A stretch of 64,000 bases of DNA from Chloroflexota bacterium (GTDB lineage Bacteria > Chloroflexota > UBA11872): assembly GCA_026707285.1 (NCBI GenBank), contig JAPOXD010000027.1:1-64000 (forward strand), written 5' to 3'. The notes below the pieces were generated by a model. That model saw nothing but the letters and a program-made list of their open reading frames with translations, was not told the DNA's origin and made no database searches. The position numbers were made by a program, and so were the translations under genes. Position 1 is the first letter of the stretch; each line of letters opens with the position of its first letter. This document shows positions 58,564-64,000 of this stretch, one piece after another.

Positions 58564-59747
58564 TGCGCATTCTTCAGGTTTCGCCCTACGACTTCCCGTA
58601 CCCGGGCGGGGTGACGGAGCACGTGTTGGCCCTGGACCGCGAATTCCGGGCGCTGGGGCACGAGGTCGCAATCATGGCGCCGTCATCGGCGGAGACGCCC
58701 GAGGTGCAGAATCCCAATTTCTACCGGGTCGGGCGCCGCATCGTGCCGCTGCCGGTGAACCAGTCGACGGCGCGGCTCACGCTGTCGCCGGCGCTGCTGC
58801 CGCGCGTGCGTCGCTTCCTGGACGAGCGCCAGTTCGACGTAGTCCACTTGCAGGAGCCGCTGGTGCCGGCCTTGCCGCTCACCGTGCTGCGCCACTCCAA
58901 GGCGCTCAATGTCGGCACATTCCACGCGGCGCGCAAGTCGGCCTTCGTCTATCACACCACGCGGCCGCTCATCCGGCGGCTGCAACGCAAGCTGGACGGC
59001 AAGATCGCCGTGTCGCAGGCCGCGCGGGACCTGGTCTACCGGTCATACCGCGGCGAGTACCGCATCATTCCCAACGGCATCGACGTCGACTTCTACGGCC
59101 GCGACGTCGAGCCGCTGCCCCAGCTGAACGACGGCTGCTTCAACATCCTGTTCGTGGGGCGCTTCGACAAACGCAAGGGGCTCTCGGTGCTGCTGCGCGC
59201 GATGCAGCTGGTCCAGCAGATGCAGCCCCGCACCCGGCTGGTGCTCGTGGGCGCGTACCGCCCGCGCCAGCGCCGCATCTATCAGCGCCAGGTCGACCAG
59301 CTTGGCCTGCGCAACGTCGTGTTCACCGGTTACGTGAGCCAAGAGGACAAGCAGCGCTACCTCAAGAGCTCGCACGTGTTCTGCTCGCCGGCGCTCGGCG
59401 GGGAGAGCCAGGGAGTCGTGCTGCTGGAGGCCATGGCCGCCGGCCTGCCGGTGGTGGCCAGCGACATTCCCGGCTACCGCGCGCTGCTGCTGGACGGCGA
59501 AGGCGCGCTGCTGGTGCCGCCCAAGGATGACGCGGCGCTGGCGCGTACGCTGCTGCGCCTGATGCGCAATGAAACCAAGCGCGCGCAAATGACGGCGTTC
59601 GGCGAGCAGCGCGCCCAGGCGTTCGCCTGGCCGAAGATCGCGGCCCGCGTGGTGAACTACTACGAAGAGTTGCTCAACGAACGCGAAATCGGCGGGCGCT
59701 ACTGGGCCTTCACGCCCAGTGCGGCCAAGGCGGCGGCGCGCCGATGA
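58563..59747 (+). CDS. pimA: GT4 glycosyltransferase, PimA-like phosphatidylinositol mannosyltransferase
   Basis: MRILQVSPYDFPYPGGVTEHVLALDREFRALGHEVAIMAPSS; LFVGRFDKRKGLSVLLRAM; ESQGVVLLEAMAAGLPVVASDIPGYRALL. Confidence 0.85.
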   Translation: MRILQVSPYDFPYPGGVTEHVLALDREFRALGHEVAIMAPSSAETPEVQNPNFYRVGRRIVPLPVNQSTARLTLSPALLPRVRRFLDERQFDVVHLQEPLVPALPLTVLRHSKALNVGTFHAARKSAFVYHTTRPLIRRLQRKLDGKIAVSQAARDLVYRSYRGEYRIIPNGIDVDFYGRDVEPLPQLNDGCFNILFVGRFDKRKGLSVLLRAMQLVQQMQPRTRLVLVGAYRPRQRRIYQRQVDQLGLRNVVFTGYVSQEDKQRYLKSSHVFCSPALGGESQGVVLLEAMAAGLPVVASDIPGYRALLLDGEGALLVPPKDDAALARTLLRLMRNETKRAQMTAFGEQRAQAFAWPKIAARVVNYYEELLNEREIGGRYWAFTPSAAKAAARR

Positions 59748-60370
59748 TCAACCAGCGCATGCAGGCCCGATCTCGCCGCCTGGCCGAGCGAGTGGTGGCG
59801 CCGCTGGCGCGCACCGGCATCGATCCCAACGTGCTCACGATCACCGGGCTCGTGCTGGCGTTTCCCACGGCCGTGGTGATCGCGCTGGGCTGGCAGGTCG
59901 CCGGCGGCGTGATGCTGCTGTTCAGCGCCGGCTTCGACATGTTCGACGGCGCCGTGGCCCGCGTCAGCAACCGCAGGTCGGACTTCGGCGCGTTCCTGGA
60001 CTCGACTCTGGACCGCTGGGGCGAGGGCGTGATCTTCACCGGGCTGACTTGGTATTTCGTGGACGTCGGCGCGCGGGCGGAGACGGTGCTCGCCCTGCTG
60101 ACCCTGATCGGATCCATGCTGATCAGCTACACGCGCGCCCGCGCGGAGGGGCTGGGCGTGGAATGCAAGGTCGGCTTCTTCCAGCGGCCCGAGCGGCTGA
60201 TCGTGCTGGGTATCGCCCTGCTCACGCCGTTCGGGGTGCTGAGCGGGGCCATGTGGTTTCTCGCCATCGCCACCCAGCTCACCGCCGCCCAGCGCGTGCT
60301 CCACGTGCACAGCCAGATCGAGCGGGCGAAGAAGCGGAAGGCACGCGAGGACGACGGCAACGCGGCCTGA
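59744..60370 (+). CDS. pgsA: CDP-alcohol phosphatidyltransferase (putative phosphatidylinositol phosphate synthase)
   Basis: FDMFDGAVARVSNRRSDFGAFLDSTLDRWGEG (DGxxAR...GxxxDxxxD); ATGA overlap with GT4. Confidence 0.88.
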   Translation: MINQRMQARSRRLAERVVAPLARTGIDPNVLTITGLVLAFPTAVVIALGWQVAGGVMLLFSAGFDMFDGAVARVSNRRSDFGAFLDSTLDRWGEGVIFTGLTWYFVDVGARAETVLALLTLIGSMLISYTRARAEGLGVECKVGFFQRPERLIVLGIALLTPFGVLSGAMWFLAIATQLTAAQRVLHVHSQIERAKKRKAREDDGNAA

Positions 60371-60512
60371 GCACCGGACGCACGGTGCCCTGGGTCCGGG
60401 GGCCGTGTAGGGGCAGCCCTTGTGGCTGCCCTGGTCGCCAGGCGTCGACCGGCACACTCTCAAGGGCGCCCACAAGGGGCGCCCCTACAGATCCGGTGAT
60501 CCCCCGGTCGCG

Positions 60513-61658
60513 CTACCAGTTCGTGACAGACCCGTCGTGGCGGCGCAGCTCGTGGACTGGTCGCATCTGGAACGGGTGGTTGGCCGCGGCGTCTTCGTCG
60601 ATATCCACGCCGATGCCGGGGGCGGTCGGCGCGATCAGGTGACCGTCCTCGAAGGTCATCTGCTGTGGAAACACGTCCGCCAAAGCGCCGGGCACCTCGG
60701 GCAGCTCCTGCACGCCGACCAAGGGGCTGGCGATATCCAGGTGCACGCACGCGGCCAGGGAGATCGGACCCATGGGGCTGTGTGGCGCGAGGTATTGATG
60801 ATGCGACTCGGCCCAGCCGGCGATCTTCCGCGCCTCGGTGAAGCCGCCGACGATGCAGAGGTCGGTGCGCACGTAGTCAATCAGGTCGCCCTCGATCAGC
60901 GGCTGAAACTCCCACTTGGAGGCCAGCTCCTCACCGCCGGCAATGGGGACGTGGGTGTGGCGGCGCACGTAGGCGTAGGCCTCGGGCCGCTCGGAGCGCA
61001 CGGGGTCCTCGGCGAAGAAGATGTCCAGCGGCTCGAGGCCCTTGCACAGCCGCACGGCCTCGTTCGGGTCGAGCCGCGTATGGAAGTCGATGCAGATCTC
61101 GATGTCCGGGCCGACGTGCTGGCGCATGGCCTCGGCGGTCTCGATGGCGACCGGCACGGCGCGCCGCGGTTCCAGCACCCCACCCTGCGGCTCGACGCCC
61201 GGCATCCCGTAACGCACGAAGCGGTAGCTCTGCGCCAGTGCGCGGTCGGCGTCGGCCAGTAGCGCGTCGAGGGTCTTGCCGGTGACGTGCGGATAGGCGA
61301 CCACGCCGTCGCGGCACTTGCCGCCGAGCAGCTCCCACACCGGGACGCCGAGCGCCTTGCCCTTGATGTCCCAGAGGGCGATGTCGATGGCCGAAATCGC
61401 CGCGCCCAGGATGGGCCCGGCCTTGAAGAAGCTGCCGCGAAACATGCGCTGCCACAGGTGGTCGATGCGGCGGGGATCCTCGCCGATCAGCAGCGGGCGG
61501 AAGTGCTCGATGACGCCCGCAACCGCGCGCTCCTTGCCGGTGATCGCGGACTCGCCGAGGCCGTAGATCCCGCGGTCGGTCTCGACCTTGGTGATCAGGT
61601 AGTTGATGTTCCGGTGCTCGGCGAAGACCGGAATCGTGCGAACGTCGGTGATGCGCAT
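60513..61658 (-). CDS. Mandelate racemase/galactonate dehydratase-like enolase-superfamily enzyme
   Basis: AISAIDIALWDIKGKALGVPVWELLGGKCRDGVVAYPHVTG; ICIDFHTRLDPNEAVRLC; FFAEDPVRSE; PIAGGEELASKWEF. Confidence 0.9.
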   Translation of the reverse strand: MRITDVRTIPVFAEHRNINYLITKVETDRGIYGLGESAITGKERAVAGVIEHFRPLLIGEDPRRIDHLWQRMFRGSFFKAGPILGAAISAIDIALWDIKGKALGVPVWELLGGKCRDGVVAYPHVTGKTLDALLADADRALAQSYRFVRYGMPGVEPQGGVLEPRRAVPVAIETAEAMRQHVGPDIEICIDFHTRLDPNEAVRLCKGLEPLDIFFAEDPVRSERPEAYAYVRRHTHVPIAGGEELASKWEFQPLIEGDLIDYVRTDLCIVGGFTEARKIAGWAESHHQYLAPHSPMGPISLAACVHLDIASPLVGVQELPEVPGALADVFPQQMTFEDGHLIAPTAPGIGVDIDEDAAANHPFQMRPVHELRRHDGSVTNW

Positions 61659-61756
61659 GGCGCTGGCCTTCCGTGCGGGGCCGCTGTGGGAGTCGATGAT
61701 AGGCGGGCCGTCCGGCCACCAGTGTCACAGTGATGAAGATTTCGCGCAGCCGGAAG

Positions 61757-61862
61757 TCCCCTCACCCCAACCCTCTCCCCGTGGGAGAGGGAGTCAGACG
61801 ATGCTCCTTCGGCGCCGGTCCGGTCCCTTCTCCCCTGGTGGGAGAAGGCTAGGATGAGGGGG
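61757..61862. repeat. CCCTCACCCCAACCCTCTCCC-type repeat with imperfect terminal inversions
   Basis: CCCCTCACCCCAACCCTCTCCCCGTGGGAGAGGGAGTC ... CCTTCTCCCCTGGTGGGAGAAGGCTAGGATGAGGGGGA. Confidence 0.6.
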
Positions 61863-62035
61863 ATTCGCGAACGGCCCAAGGGTTTCGCGCAGGCTTCCCT
61901 TTGTGGGATTGACGAAAGGATCCGGCCGCCCACAGATGAGCGGCGAATCCCCGCCGAGCGCCCACGCCGCGCGGACCATCGTGCTCGGCATGGCGGACCG
62001 GCTGCTCGAAATGCTGATTGAGCAGGATTGCCCGC

Positions 62036-62506
62036 ACTCGCCGCGAGGGAGGTATGCGTATGGCGTGCCGTAGCGACTCATCCGTGATCGAGTACCGCGA
62101 CACTGCCGAGGGGCTGGACGCGAGCCAACTGACGACCGGCTTCTTCGTCGATTGGCTGCGGACGCCGACGCCGGAGGCGCATCTTGAGCTTCTGCACGGG
62201 AGCGCGCACGTCGTGGTGGCGATAGATGGCGAGTCGGATCAGGTGGTCGGGTTCGTCACCGCCATCAGCGACGGGGTACTGAGCGCCTACATCTCGCTGT
62301 TGGAGGTGCTGCCGGAGTACCAGGGCCGCGGCATCGGCTCGGAGCTGATGCGGCGGCTCCTGGACCAAACCAAAGGCCTCTACATGCTGGACACGCTGTG
62401 CGATGTGGATCTTCAGCCCTACTACGAGCGCTTTGGGATGAAACGGTCGACAGGCATGCACATCCGGCGGTATGACCGGATTCCGGCAGGGGAGACGGGC
62501 GGGTAG
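62036..62506 (+). CDS. GNAT-family N-acetyltransferase
   Basis: VVAIDGESDQVVGFVTAISDG...AYISLLEVLPEYQGRGIGSELMRRLL; start approximate. Confidence 0.85.
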   Translation, partial: TRREGGMRMACRSDSSVIEYRDTAEGLDASQLTTGFFVDWLRTPTPEAHLELLHGSAHVVVAIDGESDQVVGFVTAISDGVLSAYISLLEVLPEYQGRGIGSELMRRLLDQTKGLYMLDTLCDVDLQPYYERFGMKRSTGMHIRRYDRIPAGETGG

Positions 62507-62593
62507 ATGGGAACGGGCCGGTTTGAAACAGCCCCCTACCGTACGCCCGGCGCGCGTCATGACGCGGCGCAGCGCAAGTCTCGAAATGCGGAG

Positions 62594-62766
62594 TCGGGTA
62601 GGGGCGAGTTTGTAACCCGCCCGCTCGGTTCAACCGGTTGCGGCGAGGAACGGGGCCAACGCGCTGCTTGCCGACAATTGAGGCCTGGATTCCGGCTTGC
62701 GCCGGAACGACGGACGGGGGGCGCGGGAACGCCTGGCGAAGGGCGGTTCGCAAACCGCCCCTACGT
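62594..62766. repeat. REP-like intergenic array with opposed CCCCTAC palindromes, copy C
   Basis: GGTAGGGGCGAGTTTGTAACCCGCCC ... GGATTCCGGCTTGCGCCGGAACGACGG ... GGGCGGTTCGCAAACCGCCCCTACG. Confidence 0.65.
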
Positions 62767-62839
62767 GAACCTGCAGATTTCGCTTTCGGTGGAATTGAAG
62801 AAGCGTGTCGGGACGGCCCCACGGGCGCCCCGCTAATTC

Positions 62840-62867
62840 TTGATAAAACCGATCAACTTTATATACT
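62840..62867 (+). promoter_or_regulatory. Putative sigma70 promoter upstream of cysH
   Basis: TTGATA (62840-62845), 16-nt spacer, TATACT (62862-62867); cysH start at 62899; AT-rich island in GC-rich DNA. Confidence 0.65.
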
Positions 62868-62898
62868 TACGCTCCCTGGTGGATTCGCATGGTGACTG

Positions 62899-63654
62899 AT
62901 GGCGCTGGCCGCCCAGGCCGTGGCAGACGTCGAGCTGCCAGATTTCCAGCCGACCGCCGATTCGGCTGAGATCGAGGCCGCCGCGCGACGCCTCGAGAAG
63001 GCGGCGCCCGAGGACATCCTCCGCTGGACCGTCGAGCGCTTCGGTCCCGACGTGGCGGTCTCGTGCTCCTTCGGCGGGCCGAGCGGAATCGTGCTGGTGG
63101 ACATGCTGGCCCGGCTGGCGCTGCTCGACCAGGTCGACGTCTACGTGGTCGACACCGGGCTGCTGTTCCATGAAACCCACGCGCTGCGCGCCGACGTCGA
63201 GCGCCGCTACGGCTTCATTGCCACGGTCTTCGCGCCGGCCCTGAACCTGGAGCAGCAGGCGGCGGCTCACGGCGACGCGCTCTGGACGCGCGACCCGAAC
63301 GCCTGCTGCGCCATGCGCCGCGTCGCGCCCAATCGAGAGGCGCTCAGCCGGCGGGGCGCCTGGGTCGCCGGACTGCGGCGCGATCAGTCGCCCACCCGCG
63401 CCAACACGCCGGTGGTGGCCTGGAACGACCGTCACGACCTCGTCAAAGTCGCGCCGCTGGCGAACTGGACCGAAGCCATGATCTGGAACTACGTCCGCCG
63501 CTACGACATACCCGTCAACGCCCTGCACGCCCAGAGCTACCCCAGCCTCGGCTGCACCCCGTGCACCACCCCGGCCCGCGATGGCGAGGACCTCCGGGCC
63601 GGACGCTGGCGCGGCTCCGACAAGACCGAGTGCGGTCTGCACTGGCAAATCTGA
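62899..63654 (+). CDS. cysH: Phosphoadenylyl/adenylyl-sulfate reductase
   Basis: [88 protein letters not shown]. Confidence 0.95.
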   Translation: MALAAQAVADVELPDFQPTADSAEIEAAARRLEKAAPEDILRWTVERFGPDVAVSCSFGGPSGIVLVDMLARLALLDQVDVYVVDTGLLFHETHALRADVERRYGFIATVFAPALNLEQQAAAHGDALWTRDPNACCAMRRVAPNREALSRRGAWVAGLRRDQSPTRANTPVVAWNDRHDLVKVAPLANWTEAMIWNYVRRYDIPVNALHAQSYPSLGCTPCTTPARDGEDLRAGRWRGSDKTECGLHWQI

Positions 63655-63704
63655 CGACACGCCCGCCACGACCCATCGTCTACACGAAAGGACCCCACAC
63701 CGCA

Positions 63705-64000
63705 TGAATCACGACGGCGTCACCATTTGGTTCACCGGCCTCTCGGGCGCCGGCAAGACCACCCTGGCCGACCTATTGGCGCCTGAGTTGGAAGCCCGCG
63801 GACATCGCGTCGAGAAGCTCGACGGCGACGTGATCCGCACCCACCTGAGCAAGGGCCTGGGATTCTCCAAGGAGGACCGCGACACCAACATCCGGCGCAT
63901 CGGCTGGGTATCGGCCATGGGGACCCGCCTGGGCGGCACCATGATCGTCTCCGCCATCTCGCCCTATCGCGATGTGCGCCGCGAGGTGCGCGCCATGACC
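63705..64000 (+). CDS. cysC: Adenylyl-sulfate kinase, truncated by window end
   Basis: [69 protein letters not shown]. Confidence 0.95.

Noticed and set aside
1-64000. CRISPR array, tRNA or rRNA genes, prophage, integrase/transposase
   Set aside because: No regularly spaced direct repeats, no convincing T-loop/acceptor tRNA structures, and no mobile-element proteins recognised by reading both strands; short RNAs could be missed.

Overview
High-GC bacterial chromosome segment, mostly housekeeping and metabolic genes. The lineage is inferred, not shown; a Chloroflexota-like genome fits the Pro/Thr-rich lipoproteins and the G[YL]P-type surface repeats. The window holds an rpmH-rnpA-yidD-yidC-jag locus, dciA/recF, tyrS, rny, PDH E1a/E1b/E2, citrate synthase, a two-component system, a Crp-like regulator, arsA/selD, a putative phosphatidylinositol (mannoside) lipid operon (ino1-acyltransferase-GT4-CDP-alcohol transferase), a VapBC45-like toxin-antitoxin pair, and cysH/cysC at the right edge. 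Main discoveries: (1) YidC carries a ~260-aa insertion resembling a PstS-type solute-binding (PBP) domain in the extracytoplasmic loop between its first two-TM unit and the next TM. (2) selD is longer than the ORF track shows: it reads through an in-frame TGA at the catalytic Cys position, so SelD is probably itself a selenoprotein. (3) A SHMT-linker-GcvT single-chain fusion. (4) Three secreted or surface enzymes with unrelated catalytic domains share the same N-terminal double-repeat module. (5) A CDF transporter gene is split by a frameshift. Intergenic REP-like palindromes, two strong terminators, and an AT-rich ArsR-type operator with a sigma70-like promoter are also visible. No tRNA, rRNA or CRISPR was recognised. 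All assignments come from reading the sequence; no database searches were run.
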